In this document: positions 25,843-35,890 of the stretch, in pieces
How the letters are laid out: each line of letters starts with the position of its first letter
Position numbering within the stretch: the first letter of the stretch is position 1
Origin: Clostridia bacterium
GTDB lineage: Bacteria > Bacillota > Clostridia > Saccharofermentanales > Saccharofermentanaceae
DNA: 64,000 nucleotides
Assembly: GCA_024403735.1 (NCBI GenBank)
Contig: JAKSRG010000001.1
Location: forward strand, 62,001 to 126,000
Reading direction: 5' to 3'
Notes under the pieces: model-generated
Told to the model about the DNA's origin: nothing
What the model saw: the letters and a program-made list of their open reading frames with translations, nothing else
Databases searched by the model: none
Program-made: the position numbers and the translations under genes

Positions 25843-27120
25843 TTAGTTCTTGGAGAGCTCGTGAAGCGCATCGTAGATAACATCGATTGTAACTTCGAAG
25901 TCATTGATTGTGATGTGCTCGTTAGCCTGATGACACTGATCTTCGCTCCAAGGAGTCTGTGGACCAAAAGCAACAATATTTGGTACATGTCTAGCATATG
26001 TACCACCACCAATTGCGATAGCTTCGTGGTATGGAGTAAGGTCGTCAGGTAGATTAGAAAATCTAGTAATATTCTTATTCCAAGAATTCATAATTGCTTT
26101 TATATGAGCTGAATTCTTATCGAACATAAGTGGGTTAATGTGGTGACCAACCTTGAATTCGAGATTGAATTTAGCTGCAGCATTCATGAGAGAATTAACA
26201 AGCTTATTGTATTCATATGAAGCAGGGTATCTGATATCTACCGAACATGACTGTTCATCTTTATTAATGTTGATCATACCAAGATTAGTTGTAAGTGCAC
26301 CTGAAGCATCACTAAAGTCGCAACCAGTTAATTCAATGATTTCCTTACCGAGGAAGAAGTATCTAATGAAATCAATTAAGTCACTCTTAACATCAATAGT
26401 TTCAATGCACTTATGAATTGCATTAATACCAAGGTCAGGCTTGGAGCCATGAGCTGATTTACCAGTGAAATCCTGCTTAGTACCATTGATTGTTGTATGA
26501 CATGCTGCAGGGACCATATTAGGTGCATTACCACCAGTAATCTCAACTCCATCAATACCAGCTGTCTTAAAGATTACCTGCATGATACCTTTTTCAGCAA
26601 AGATAGCAGGGAACTCAGCATCAGGTGTAAAACCGATATCTGGGATAACTGTATCTGGATTAGATACATATTCAGCCATACAATCACAAGTTCTTTCTTC
26701 ATCTGTACCAAGAATAAGACGAACCTTGTAACCAAGATTAATATTTTCTTCCATCAACTTCTGCATAGCAAAGTATGAAGCAATTGCAGGCCCCTTGTCA
26801 TCGATAATTCCACGTCCATACAATGCGTCATCCTTAATAGTGAGCTCAAAAGGATCTGTTTCCCATCCTTCGCCAGCAGGAACAACGTCTAGGTGACAGA
26901 TGATACCAATAGTTTTATCACCATTACCATATTCAACGTATCCAACTTTGTCGTTAAAAACATTTGTTGTGAATCCTTTTTCCTTAGCATCGTTAAGGAA
27001 TACCTCGAGGACCTCACGTGATTCTCTACCGAAAGGAGCACCTGGTTCAGGATCACCGCCAACACTCTTAATACCAATAATCTTTTTGATAAAGCTCAAT
27101 TTATCTTCTGTTAGTTTCAT
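25843..27120 (-). CDS. pepV: M20-family dipeptidase (PepV/Sapep-like)
   Basis: This is a 425-residue zinc peptidase. Metal-binding motifs include ICHLDVVPAGEGW (about residue 72), GRGIIDDKGP (about 104), LGTDEERTCDC (about 138-148) and CHQANEHI near the C-terminus. This pattern is that of the PepV/Sapep dipeptidases. The start at 27120 has AGAGG 9 bases upstream. The in-frame ATG at 27138 overlaps that site and is rejected. It cleaves dipeptides in the cytoplasm. It is a single gene facing the lipoprotein gene. Confidence 0.88.
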   Translation of the reverse strand: MKLTEDKLSFIKKIIGIKSVGGDPEPGAPFGRESREVLEVFLNDAKEKGFTTNVFNDKVGYVEYGNGDKTIGIICHLDVVPAGEGWETDPFELTIKDDALYGRGIIDDKGPAIASYFAMQKLMEENINLGYKVRLILGTDEERTCDCMAEYVSNPDTVIPDIGFTPDAEFPAIFAEKGIMQVIFKTAGIDGVEITGGNAPNMVPAACHTTINGTKQDFTGKSAHGSKPDLGINAIHKCIETIDVKSDLIDFIRYFFLGKEIIELTGCDFSDASGALTTNLGMININKDEQSCSVDIRYPASYEYNKLVNSLMNAAAKFNLEFKVGHHINPLMFDKNSAHIKAIMNSWNKNITRFSNLPDDLTPYHEAIAIGGGTYARHVPNIVAFGPQTPWSEDQCHQANEHITINDFEVTIDVIYDALHELSKN

Positions 27121-27221
27121 CGAAAACAACCTCTTCATTAGAAATTTAAATACATTATAATAAAAAAACACAGAATTGTTCGGCTAGAAACAAGAAATTG
27201 CAAGTTTTTCATAAAAAAGAC

Positions 27222-27250
27222 TTGTTAGAAATTAGAAGGTCTGATAATAT
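27222..27250 (+). promoter_or_regulatory. rpsB promoter
   Basis: TTGTTA (27222-27227), 17 bases, TAATAT (27245-27250), with an extended TGA before the -10. The mRNA leader of about 85 bases includes the 12-base TCACGCATTATG also found before the NlpC/P60 gene. Confidence 0.65.
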
Positions 27251-27342
27251 ATTTCAGCATAAAAATCACGCATTATGTCTTTTTGTGCTTGTATCCAAAG
27301 GAACAGGTAAGTAGTGCGGAAGAAAAACAGGAGGAAAAATTT

Positions 27343-28110
27343 ATGCCAGTTATTTTAATGAAACAGCTCTTAGAAGCAGGTGTACACTTTGGTCACCAGA
27401 CACGTCGTTGGAACCCTAAGATGAAGGAGTATATCTTCACAGAGCGTAACAGCATCCACATCATCGATCTTCAGAAGACAGTTCGTAAGGTTGATGAGGC
27501 TTACATGGCTATGCGTAACATCGCTGCTGAAGGTGGTAACATCCTTTTCGTAGGTACAAAGAAGCAGGCTCAGGATTCAATCGAAGAAGAAGCTAAGCGT
27601 TGCGGTATGTTCTATGTAAAGAACCGTTGGCTCGGTGGTACACTCACAAACTTCAAGACAATGCAGAAGAGAATCGCTCGTTTGCTCGAACTCAGAGCTA
27701 TGGCTGAGGATGGAACATTTGATGTTCTTCCTAAGAAGGAAGTAGCTAAGCTCAAGCTCGATATGGAAAAGCTTGAGAAGAACCTCGGTGGTCTCGTAGG
27801 TATGGATTCACTTCCATCAGCTCTTTTCATCGTTGATACAAAGAAGGAGCACCTTGCAGTTGCAGAAGCTAAGAGACTTAATATCCCAATCATTGCTATC
27901 GTTGATACAAACTGTGATCCTGAGGAAGTTGATTATGTAATCCCAGGTAACGATGATGCTATCCGTGCAGTTAAGCTTATCGCTGGTAAGATGGCTGACG
28001 CTATCATCGAGGCTCGTCAGGGTGAGCAGATGACAGACGTTGAAGCTGAGGCTACAGAAGCTGCTGAAGCAGAGTCAATTGAAGAAGTAGTAGCTGCTGA
28101 AGAAGCTTAA
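27343..28110 (+). CDS. rpsB: 30S ribosomal protein S2
   Basis: This 255-residue S2 starts [20 protein letters not shown], with the conserved [16 protein letters not shown] and [14 protein letters not shown]. It has an acidic Ala/Glu-rich tail. An AGGAGG site lies 9 bases before the ATG. An upstream in-frame ATG at 27283 has no site. It is paired with tsf, the standard bacterial order. Confidence 0.98.
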   Translation: MPVILMKQLLEAGVHFGHQTRRWNPKMKEYIFTERNSIHIIDLQKTVRKVDEAYMAMRNIAAEGGNILFVGTKKQAQDSIEEEAKRCGMFYVKNRWLGGTLTNFKTMQKRIARLLELRAMAEDGTFDVLPKKEVAKLKLDMEKLEKNLGGLVGMDSLPSALFIVDTKKEHLAVAEAKRLNIPIIAIVDTNCDPEEVDYVIPGNDDAIRAVKLIAGKMADAIIEARQGEQMTDVEAEATEAAEAESIEEVVAAEEA

Positions 28111-28167
28111 TTCTATTTCTTATTTTAGATTTAATAATTCATAACTATTTATTGGAGGAATAAAACT

Positions 28168-29100
28168 ATGGCAATTTCTGCTTCACAGGTTAAAGATCTT
28201 CGTGAAATGACAGGTTGTGGCATCATGGACTGTAAGAAGGCTCTTACAGAGTGTGATGGTGATATCGAGAAGGCTAAGGACTGGCTCCGTGAAAAGGGTA
28301 TGGCTAAGGCTGAGAAGAAGGCTTCAAGAGCTGCTGCTGAGGGTGTTGTTGCATCTAATATCGCTGCTGATGGTAAGTCAGGTTGTATCGTAGAAGTTAA
28401 CATCGAGACAGACTTCGCTGCTGCTACAGATAAGTTTAAGGATTTCGTAGCTGTTATCGCTAATCAGATTATGGCTACAGACGTTGCTGATGTTGAGGCT
28501 CTTGCTGCAACAACAATCGACGGCAAGGATGTTGATACATTGCGTAAGGAAGCTGTTGCTGATATCGGAGAGAACATTTCTATCCGTCGTTTCGCTAAGT
28601 ACGCTGTAAATGGTACAGGCGCAGTTACATCTTACATCCACGGTGGTGGACGTGTTGGTGTTCTCGTTGAGATCGTTACAGATAACGATGCAGTAGTATC
28701 TACAGATGCTTTCAAGGCATTCGCTAAGGATATCGGTATGCAGATCGCTGCTTCTAACCCATCATGGGTAACAAAGGATGAGGTTCCAGCTGAGGCTCTT
28801 GACCGTGAGGTTGAGATCATCAAAAACAAGGCACTCGCAGAGGGTAAGCCAGAGAAGATCATCATGGATAGAATCGTTCCAGGTCAGATCAACAACTTCT
28901 ACAAGATTAACTGCTTGATGCAGCAGGAGTTCGTAAAGGCTGAGAACGGCGAGAACATTGAGACATACATCGCTAACACAGCTAAGGCTCTTGGTTGTGA
29001 AATCAGCGTAGTTCGTTTCACACGTTTCGGTATGGGTGAAGGTCTTGAGAAGAAGGAAGATGACTTTGCTGCAGAAGTTATGAAGCAGGCTGGTCTCTAA
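28168..29100 (+). CDS. tsf: Translation elongation factor Ts
   Basis: This 310-residue EF-Ts has the N-terminal UBA-like TGCGIMDCKKALTE, the NIETDFAA motif and two core subdomains. It recycles EF-Tu-GDP. A TTGGAGGAAT site precedes the ATG. A strong terminator follows, so rpsB-tsf is a closed two-gene unit. Confidence 0.98.
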   Translation: MAISASQVKDLREMTGCGIMDCKKALTECDGDIEKAKDWLREKGMAKAEKKASRAAAEGVVASNIAADGKSGCIVEVNIETDFAAATDKFKDFVAVIANQIMATDVADVEALAATTIDGKDVDTLRKEAVADIGENISIRRFAKYAVNGTGAVTSYIHGGGRVGVLVEIVTDNDAVVSTDAFKAFAKDIGMQIAASNPSWVTKDEVPAEALDREVEIIKNKALAEGKPEKIIMDRIVPGQINNFYKINCLMQQEFVKAENGENIETYIANTAKALGCEISVVRFTRFGMGEGLEKKEDDFAAEVMKQAGL

Positions 29101-29125
29101 TCTTTTAGATTTAACTTGTTAATAT

Positions 29126-29163
29126 ATATCCTTCAGGTGTTAGCACCTGGAGGATATTTTTTT
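29126..29163 (+). terminator. Intrinsic terminator after tsf
   Basis: A 14-base-pair stem, ATATCCTTCAGGTG with CACCTGGAGGATAT (one G-U), a TTAG loop and TTTTTT. Confidence 0.95.
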
Positions 29164-29244
29164 GAAATTTTATTTCTGTTTTTCTCTTTTATTATTTATA
29201 AATTATAGATAAAATAGAACGAGTACAGATGGAGGTTTCAGTAT

Positions 29245-29952
29245 ATGAGTGAAATAAAGTATAAGAGAATCCTTCTTAAGATCTCTGGTGAGGCTCTCGC
29301 TGGTGATAAGAAGCAGGGTATTGATGATACAGTATTGAAGAATATTACAGCTAAGATTAAGGAAGTTTCTGACTTAGGTGTAGAGGTTGCAGTAGTTGTT
29401 GGTGGAGGAAACTTCTGGAGAGGAAGATCTTCAGAGGCTATGGATAGAGTAACAGCAGACCATATGGGAATGCTTGCTACAATGATGAATGCTCTCGCTA
29501 TTTCAGACGCACTTGAGCAGCATGGTGCTACTACAAGAGTTTTGTCTGCTGTTGAAGTAAGACAGATGTGTGAGTTCTATATTAGAAAGAGAGCTGTTAG
29601 ACATCTCGAGAAGGGTAGAATTGTTATTTTTGCTTGTGGTACAGGTAACCCATACTTCTCAACTGATACAGGTGCAGCTTTGAGAGCAACAGAAATTGGT
29701 GCAGATGTATTCATGAAGGCTACAATGGTTGATGGCGTTTATGATAAGGATCCTAACAAGTATTCTGACGCTGTTAAGTATGAGAAGGTTTCACATGATG
29801 AAGTACTTAGACTTAATCTTCAGGTTATGGATTCAACAGCAGCTGCTCTTTGTAGAGACAATAAGACAAAGATCCTTGTATTCTCTATGCAGGACCCTGA
29901 TAACATTGTTCGCATTGTTAAGGGCGAGAACCTTGGTACTTTGGTAGAATAA
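29245..29952 (+). CDS. pyrH: UMP kinase
   Basis: This is a 235-residue amino-acid-kinase-fold UMP kinase with [10 protein letters not shown] (residues 11-20), [10 protein letters not shown] and [17 protein letters not shown]. It makes UDP for RNA and wall precursors. A TGGAGG site lies 9-10 bases before the ATG. It is followed 46 bases later by frr, the usual pyrH-frr pair. Confidence 0.98.
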   Translation: MSEIKYKRILLKISGEALAGDKKQGIDDTVLKNITAKIKEVSDLGVEVAVVVGGGNFWRGRSSEAMDRVTADHMGMLATMMNALAISDALEQHGATTRVLSAVEVRQMCEFYIRKRAVRHLEKGRIVIFACGTGNPYFSTDTGAALRATEIGADVFMKATMVDGVYDKDPNKYSDAVKYEKVSHDEVLRLNLQVMDSTAAALCRDNKTKILVFSMQDPDNIVRIVKGENLGTLVE

Positions 29953-29998
29953 TTTAGTTAAAGATTTAGATAATGTGATTTGGATGGAGGATTAAAAT

Positions 29999-30565
29999 AT
30001 GATCGAAATTACTAACAAGGATTATGAAGCAATCGAGTCAAAGATGAATGGCACTCTTGCTAATTTGGCAGAGAACTTTAATGCAATTCGTGCTGGTAGA
30101 GCTAACCCACATGTATTGGATAAGATTACAGTTGAGTATTATGGTGCTCCATCTCCTTTGAATGCAGTAGCTAACATTCAGGTTCCAGAAGCTAGAATGA
30201 TTACACTTACACCATGGGATCCTACAATGCTTAAGGAGATTGAGAAGGCAATTCTCGCTTCTGATTTGGGTATTACTCCTTCTAACGATGGTAAGATCAT
30301 TCGTCTTCTTTTCCCAATCCTCACAGAGGAAAGAAGAAAAGAGCTCGCTAAGGGTGTTAAGAAGTACGGTGAAGAAGCAAAAGTTGTTATCCGTAACATC
30401 AGACGTGATGCAATTGATAAGATGCGTGCTGCTAACAAGAAGAAGGAACTTACAGATGATGATTTGAAGGCTTTTGAAGATAAGGTTCAGAAGATTACTG
30501 ATAAGTTTACAAAGGAAGTTGAAAAGGCTTGTGAGGTTAAAGAGAAGGAACTCATGGAAATCTAA
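29999..30565 (+). CDS. frr: Ribosome recycling factor
   Basis: This 188-residue RRF is full length for the family, with AIRAGRANPHVLDKITVEYYG and PLNAVANIQVPEARM, and long C-terminal helices. It splits post-termination ribosomes with EF-G. TGGAGG precedes the ATG. A weak hairpin lies between it and uppS. Confidence 0.98.
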   Translation: MIEITNKDYEAIESKMNGTLANLAENFNAIRAGRANPHVLDKITVEYYGAPSPLNAVANIQVPEARMITLTPWDPTMLKEIEKAILASDLGITPSNDGKIIRLLFPILTEERRKELAKGVKKYGEEAKVVIRNIRRDAIDKMRAANKKKELTDDDLKAFEDKVQKITDKFTKEVEKACEVKEKELMEI

Positions 30566-30583
30566 TTTTTTCAGTGATGTTTC

Positions 30584-30615
30584 AGGGCGAGAGGAAACTT
30601 TCGCTCTTTCTTTTT
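30584..30615 (+). terminator. Weak hairpin with T-run between frr and uppS
   Basis: AGGGCGAGAG pairs with CTTTCGCTCT (with G-U pairs) around GAAA. TTCTTTTT follows. It probably lowers read-through into uppS and does not end the operon, because no promoter is clear after it. Confidence 0.6.
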
Positions 30616-30631
30616 ATATGAAAGGTAATAT

Positions 30632-31396
30632 ATGGCAATCTTAGGATTTGGTAAGAAAAATGGTAATGAAACTGAAGAGACACTAAAAATTCCAGTATCT
30701 CTTGGTGTCATTATGGATGGAAATGGTAGATGGGCTAAAAAACGTATGCTACCAAGAAGTGCTGGTCATAGAGCTGGTGCTGAGAATCTTAAGGCGCTTT
30801 GTAGAAACTGTGGTAACTACGGTGTTAAGTATCTCACTGTATATGCTTTCTCTACTGAGAATTGGAACAGACCAGATGATGAAGTTAGTGCGCTAATGGA
30901 TTTGTTTGTTGAATTCTTTGATAGATATGATCCTGAACTTGAGCAGGAAGGAATTCGTGTTAGATTTACAGGTGATATTGAGAATTTGCCTGATAGAATT
31001 AAGGCTGTTTGTAAGAAGGGTGAGGAGCGTTCTAAGCATAGAGATAGAATGCAGCTTATTGTTGCTTTCAATTATGGTGGAAGACGTGAGATTGTAAATA
31101 GTTGCCAGAAAATCGCTCAGATGGTTAAGAATGGCGATTTAAATGTTGAAGATATTGATGAGAAAACAATAGCAGATAATTTGTATTTGCCTGATGTACC
31201 AGATCCTGATTTAATCATCAGACCTAGTGGTGAGCAAAGATTATCAAATTTTCTCCTGTGGGAGTCTGCTTATTCTGAACTTTGGGTATCAGATTGCCTT
31301 TGGCCAGATTTTGGTTTGGAAGAACTAACAGAGGCTTTTAGAGCTTACACAAGAAGAGACAGACGTTTTGGCGGCTTGTCTAAGGAGGAAAAATAA
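30632..31396 (+). CDS. uppS: Undecaprenyl diphosphate synthase
   Basis: This is a 254-residue cis-prenyltransferase with IMDGNGRWAKKR at about residue 26, FSTENWNRP and RPSGEQRLSNFLLWESAY. It makes the C55 lipid carrier for the wall. It starts a lipid/isoprenoid run with cdsA, dxr, rseP and ispG. Its stop overlaps the cdsA start by one base. Confidence 0.97.
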   Translation: MAILGFGKKNGNETEETLKIPVSLGVIMDGNGRWAKKRMLPRSAGHRAGAENLKALCRNCGNYGVKYLTVYAFSTENWNRPDDEVSALMDLFVEFFDRYDPELEQEGIRVRFTGDIENLPDRIKAVCKKGEERSKHRDRMQLIVAFNYGGRREIVNSCQKIAQMVKNGDLNVEDIDEKTIADNLYLPDVPDPDLIIRPSGEQRLSNFLLWESAYSELWVSDCLWPDFGLEELTEAFRAYTRRDRRFGGLSKEEK

Positions 31397-32259
31397 TGAA
31401 ACAGCGAACAATTACAGGTATTATTTTCTTGATTGTTATGTTGGCAATAATAATACCTTCATATTGGGTTCCGCTTATTTCAGTAGGATTGGCTGCTGTT
31501 ATTGGCAGTGTATCTACTTATGAGTTAATTAAGGCGATGAAAAGTGGCGGTATTAATCCTGCAACAAAGATGATTGTTGGCGGTAATATCTTGGCATTAA
31601 TCATCGTTTTGTGTGGCTACTTCTTTATTAAGGATGTATTTGTAGTAACTACAATATTTGCAGTTTTGTTGCTTTGCTATTCGTTAGGAATGGCTATTAT
31701 TCCTCAGATTTTTTTACCTGATGATAAGCTTCATTTCGATTTAGCTTCTGTAGGCACATTGATGTATATTGTTTTCCCAATGTATTGTTTGTGTGCTACT
31801 TCATTGTTCTTTGAACATGGTTGGTTTTATTTGGTAGTTGGTATTGGAGCTTCATGGGTATCTGATACACTCGCTTATTTTACTGGTGTTTTATTTGGTA
31901 AGCATAAGATTGTTCCTCACATTAGTCCTAAGAAAACTTGGGAAGGATGTATCGGTGGAGCTTTCTTTTGTGCACTAGTTCTTATGTTCTACTTTGGTTT
32001 TGTAGTATACGAAGTAGATGCTATCAAGATTAATAGATTTGTGTTTATGGCAGTAATATTTGTATTTGGCATTCTAATCTCTGCTATGTCACAGATTGGT
32101 GACTGGCTTGCTTCTTCTATTAAGCGAGCAGTTGGTATTAAGGATTATGGTAAGTTCATGCCTGGCCATGGTGGAATGCTCGATAGATTTGATAGTGTTC
32201 TTTTTACTTTGCCTATCGGTTTCTTGATTGCAATTGTTAGTACATGGTTAAAGGTATAA
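31396..32259 (+). CDS. cdsA: Phosphatidate cytidylyltransferase
   Basis: This is a 287-residue polytopic membrane protein ending in the CDP-DAG synthase signature (SSIKRAVGIKDYGKFMPGHG, then GGMLDRFDS). It makes CDP-diacylglycerol for phospholipid synthesis. AAGGAGG lies at the uppS end. It is translationally coupled. Confidence 0.96.
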   Translation: MKQRTITGIIFLIVMLAIIIPSYWVPLISVGLAAVIGSVSTYELIKAMKSGGINPATKMIVGGNILALIIVLCGYFFIKDVFVVTTIFAVLLLCYSLGMAIIPQIFLPDDKLHFDLASVGTLMYIVFPMYCLCATSLFFEHGWFYLVVGIGASWVSDTLAYFTGVLFGKHKIVPHISPKKTWEGCIGGAFFCALVLMFYFGFVVYEVDAIKINRFVFMAVIFVFGILISAMSQIGDWLASSIKRAVGIKDYGKFMPGHGGMLDRFDSVLFTLPIGFLIAIVSTWLKV

Positions 32260-32272
32260 GGGGATTATTAGA

Positions 32273-33448
32273 ATGAAAAGTATTTCAATATTAGGTTCAA
32301 CTGGTTCTATTGGAACACAGACCTTGGAAGTTGTCAGAAATAGTAATGGTAAGTTCAGAGTTGTTGGTTTGAGTTGTGGAAGTAATATTGATTTATTATT
32401 TGAACAGATAAAAGAATTTAAGCCTCTTGCTGTCGCTGTTGAAGATGATGGTAAGGCTTCTGCTTTGGCTCAGAGATTAAGTTTAGAATTACCTAACGTA
32501 GACTGTGAGGTATATTCTGGTGCCAACTGTAATTCAGCTATTTCAACAATGTCAGAAGCTGATATAGTTGTTGGTTCTATGGTTGGTGTTGCTGGTCTTA
32601 AGCCTGTATATGATGCGATTTGTTGTAATAAAGATATCGCTTTGGCAAATAAGGAAACTTTGGTTGCTGGTGGTGATATCGTTATGCCTTTATCTAGAGA
32701 AAAAGGCGTGAAAATACTTCCTGTAGATAGTGAGCATTCTGCTATCTGGCAGTGCTTATGGGGTCAGCCTGAGGGAAGTCTTGATAGAATTCTTCTCACG
32801 GCATCTGGTGGTCCTTTTAGAGGTTTCTCAAGAGATATGCTAAAGGATATTACAGTTGAGAAGGCTCTTAATCATCCTACATGGAAGATGGGTGGAAAAG
32901 TTACCATCGATTCTTCTACAATGATGAACAAAGGTCTTGAGGTTATTGAGGCTAGTCATTTGTTTGGTGTAGACGTTGATAGAATCGATGTAGTAGTTCA
33001 TCCTCAGAGCGTTATCCATTCTATGATCAGAACTTGTGATGGTTCTGTATTAGCTCAGATGGGTAAGCCTAATATGATGATGCCAATTATGGTGGCTCTC
33101 AATTATCCAGAGCGCGGAGCTGGTTTTATGGAGAAGTTTAATCCATTTGAGACTGGCATGTGTAATCTTACTTTTGAGAAATGTGATACTAGTGTATTTG
33201 GATTATTAGAGCTTGCATATCATGCTGGAAGAACAAAGGGATTACTTCCAACTGTTATGAATGGTGCTAATGAGATTGCTGTAGAAGCATTCTTAAATCG
33301 CGCTATTTCTTATCTTGATATCGAACGTATTGTAAGTACTGTAATGAATAAGTTTGAGCAGGAAAATTCTAGTATTAGACTTACTAGTCTTGATGCACTT
33401 TTTGAAGCTGATATGTGGTCTCGAAAAGTTGCTAAAGAATTACTTTAA
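32273..33448 (+). CDS. dxr: 1-deoxy-D-xylulose 5-phosphate reductoisomerase
   Basis: This 391-residue enzyme has the NADPH motif GSTGSIGTQTLE at residues 8-19, ANKETLV, LPVDSEHSAIWQCL, and the serine/asparagine-rich substrate site with IDSSTMMNKGLEVIEA. It makes MEP from DXP, the committed isoprenoid step. It sits between cdsA and rseP with short gaps. Confidence 0.97.
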   Translation: MKSISILGSTGSIGTQTLEVVRNSNGKFRVVGLSCGSNIDLLFEQIKEFKPLAVAVEDDGKASALAQRLSLELPNVDCEVYSGANCNSAISTMSEADIVVGSMVGVAGLKPVYDAICCNKDIALANKETLVAGGDIVMPLSREKGVKILPVDSEHSAIWQCLWGQPEGSLDRILLTASGGPFRGFSRDMLKDITVEKALNHPTWKMGGKVTIDSSTMMNKGLEVIEASHLFGVDVDRIDVVVHPQSVIHSMIRTCDGSVLAQMGKPNMMMPIMVALNYPERGAGFMEKFNPFETGMCNLTFEKCDTSVFGLLELAYHAGRTKGLLPTVMNGANEIAVEAFLNRAISYLDIERIVSTVMNKFEQENSSIRLTSLDALFEADMWSRKVAKELL

Positions 33449-33462
33449 TTTGGAGTTATGTA

Positions 33463-34809
33463 ATGACAGTTTTTATTAGTATTCTTGCGGTTTTGGTAAT
33501 ACTTGGTGTATTAGCAACAGCTCATGAATTAGGACACTTTTTTGTTGCTAGATTGTTTGGTGTTACAGTTTATGAAGTGTCTATTTTTGTTGGACCAACT
33601 TTATTTAAGTGGAAGCATAAGGGTGTTGAGTATTCTTTGAGATGTATTCCTTTAGGTGCTTATGTTAGATTCTCTGAAATTGATGAGAATGGTAACGAGC
33701 TTAATTCTAAAGATCCACATAATCTTCTTAATCAGCCAAGATGGAAGCGACTTATTATCTCTCTTGCTGGACCATGTGTGAACTTGATACTTGGTGTCAT
33801 TATCTTCATGATTTATTATTCTGTTTCAGGATTCATCACATTGAACTTATTAGAGACTTATGAGGGTTCACAGCTTTATTCTCAGCAGTATGAAGTCGGT
33901 GATGAGATTGTCGCTGTTGATAACAAGAGAATTTTCACTGAAGATGAATTGTATATTTATCTTGATTTGAAGCCTACTGACGAAGAAACGGTATTAACGC
34001 TTAAGTCTCAGAAGACAGGTGAGAAGTATGATGTTCATCTTGTTCCAGAGAAGTCACGCAAAGTTCTCATGGGATTAACAAGATTAGCTGAATTAGATCC
34101 TAAGCACAATGGTTGGGAGATTGTTGGTGTTGACGAGTTTCAGAATAATGGAAATCCAGTTCTTGAGTATGGTGATTTCTTAGTATCAATTGATGATATT
34201 AGTGTTGCTAATGAAAGTGAAGTTCTAGATTATTTAGCTACTAAGGTAGAAGGTGATACAGTTCACGTTAAGTTCTATCGAGATGATGTTGAGATGGAAG
34301 GAGATATTGTATTAGCAGCTGTTGATACTATCAATCCACTCGGTATTGTTTTAGAGCGCGTAGACATGAAGGAAAACAAAGATTTTTTTGGTGTATTAGA
34401 GACTTCCTTTAAAATGCCACTATCTATTTTCCATATGACAGGAATGGTTATTTCTGAAGCTATCTCAGGTAAGGTTGAGATTTATAATATTGTTTCAGGT
34501 CCTGTTGGAGTTGTTAACGCTGTTGATACAGTTGTATCTAATCAGAGAGCTGATACAGGTATTAAGATTACTACACTTATCATGCTTGCTGGTATGATCT
34601 CTGTTGGTCTTTCTATCACTAATATGCTTCCACTTCCTGGTCTTGATGGCTTCCAGTTGATAGTACTTATTATTGAGATGGTTATTGGACGCAAGATGCC
34701 TGAGAAGGGTGAGAAGATTATTGCAGTGATTGGCTTCTTTGTTTTGTTACTGCTAGTAATTCTCGCATTCGCATCAGATATAGCTAAGATTGTTATTGAG
34801 GGTTGGTAA
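33463..34809 (+). CDS. rseP: RIP metalloprotease RseP
   Basis: This is a 448-residue M50 protease with zinc motif AHELGHF in helix 1 (residues 22-28), PDZ-like sequence between about 130 and 290, and the second motif NMLPLPGLDG at about 386-395. It cuts membrane-spanning substrates such as anti-sigma factors. The ispG start lies one base after its stop. Confidence 0.94.
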   Translation: MTVFISILAVLVILGVLATAHELGHFFVARLFGVTVYEVSIFVGPTLFKWKHKGVEYSLRCIPLGAYVRFSEIDENGNELNSKDPHNLLNQPRWKRLIISLAGPCVNLILGVIIFMIYYSVSGFITLNLLETYEGSQLYSQQYEVGDEIVAVDNKRIFTEDELYIYLDLKPTDEETVLTLKSQKTGEKYDVHLVPEKSRKVLMGLTRLAELDPKHNGWEIVGVDEFQNNGNPVLEYGDFLVSIDDISVANESEVLDYLATKVEGDTVHVKFYRDDVEMEGDIVLAAVDTINPLGIVLERVDMKENKDFFGVLETSFKMPLSIFHMTGMVISEAISGKVEIYNIVSGPVGVVNAVDTVVSNQRADTGIKITTLIMLAGMISVGLSITNMLPLPGLDGFQLIVLIIEMVIGRKMPEKGEKIIAVIGFFVLLLLVILAFASDIAKIVIEGW

Positions 34810-34810
34810 T

Positions 34811-35890
34811 ATGCTAGATCGTAAGAAAACAAATGTTATTAATGTTGGTGGATTATTAATCGGTGGAGATAATCCGATTAGCGTTCAGTCAATGAATAAT
34901 ACTAATACAGCTGATGTTAAGGCTACTCTTGAGCAGATATATAAGCTTAAGGAGGCAGGCTGTGATTTAACACGTGTTGCTGTTCCTGATATGGAAGCTG
35001 CAACAGCTCTTAAGGAGATAACTGCTAAGTCACCAATCCCTGTAGTTGCTGACATTCATTTTGATTATAGATTAGCAATTGAATCTGCTAAAAATGGTGC
35101 TGCTAAGATTAGAATTAATCCAGGTAACATCGGTGGAATTGATAAGGTTAAAAAAGTAGTTGAAGTATGTAAGGAAAGAAATATTCCAATTAGAGTAGGT
35201 GTTAACTCTGGTTCAGTAGAGAAATCACTACTTGCTAAGTATGGTGGAATTTGTTCTGACGCAATGGTAGAGAGTGCGCTTAATACTGTTGCTATACTTG
35301 AGAATCTCTCATTCTCTGACAATATTATTAGTATTAAATCTTCTAGCCCAAGATTAACTATTGAGACTTATAGAGCACTCTCAAAAGTTGTAGATTATCC
35401 ACTTCATGTTGGTGTAACAGAGGCTGGAACTGTAAGACAAGGTATTATTAAATCTTCTGTTGGTATCGGTACACTTTTAGCTGAGGGTATAGGAGATACT
35501 ATTAGAGTCTCATTAACTGGAGATCCTGTTGATGAAGTATTTGCAGGAATTGGTATTTTAAAAGCTTTGGATTTACGAAAAAGTGGAATCTCTCTGGTTT
35601 CATGTCCAACATGTGGTAGGACTAAAGTGCCACTAATTCGACTTGTTACAGAGATTGAGAACCAGATTTGTAATATGCCTTATGACCTTAAAGTTGCGGT
35701 TATGGGATGTGTTGTTAATGGTCCAGGAGAAGCTTCTGATGCTGATATTGGATTGGCTGGAGGCATTAACGAATTCCTCTTATTTAAAAAGGGTGAAGTT
35801 GTTCGTAAGATTAGCTCTGATGACGTTGTTTCTCAGTTTGTTGAGGAAGTCAGACAATTAGGAGAAGAGAAGAAATGTTTAAAAAGCTGA
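34811..35890 (+). CDS. ispG: 4-hydroxy-3-methylbut-2-enyl diphosphate synthase
   Basis: This 359-residue bacterial-type IspG has PISVQSMNNTNTADV near the N-terminus and [4Fe-4S] cysteines in SCPTCGRT (about residues 262-269) and in MGCVVNGPGEA (about 302). I start it at the ATG at 34811. A TTG at 34790 would overlap rseP. GAGGG lies about 9 bases upstream. Its 3' end overlaps polC by 16 bases. Confidence 0.97.
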   Translation: MLDRKKTNVINVGGLLIGGDNPISVQSMNNTNTADVKATLEQIYKLKEAGCDLTRVAVPDMEAATALKEITAKSPIPVVADIHFDYRLAIESAKNGAAKIRINPGNIGGIDKVKKVVEVCKERNIPIRVGVNSGSVEKSLLAKYGGICSDAMVESALNTVAILENLSFSDNIISIKSSSPRLTIETYRALSKVVDYPLHVGVTEAGTVRQGIIKSSVGIGTLLAEGIGDTIRVSLTGDPVDEVFAGIGILKALDLRKSGISLVSCPTCGRTKVPLIRLVTEIENQICNMPYDLKVAVMGCVVNGPGEASDADIGLAGGINEFLLFKKGEVVRKISSDDVVSQFVEEVRQLGEEKKCLKS

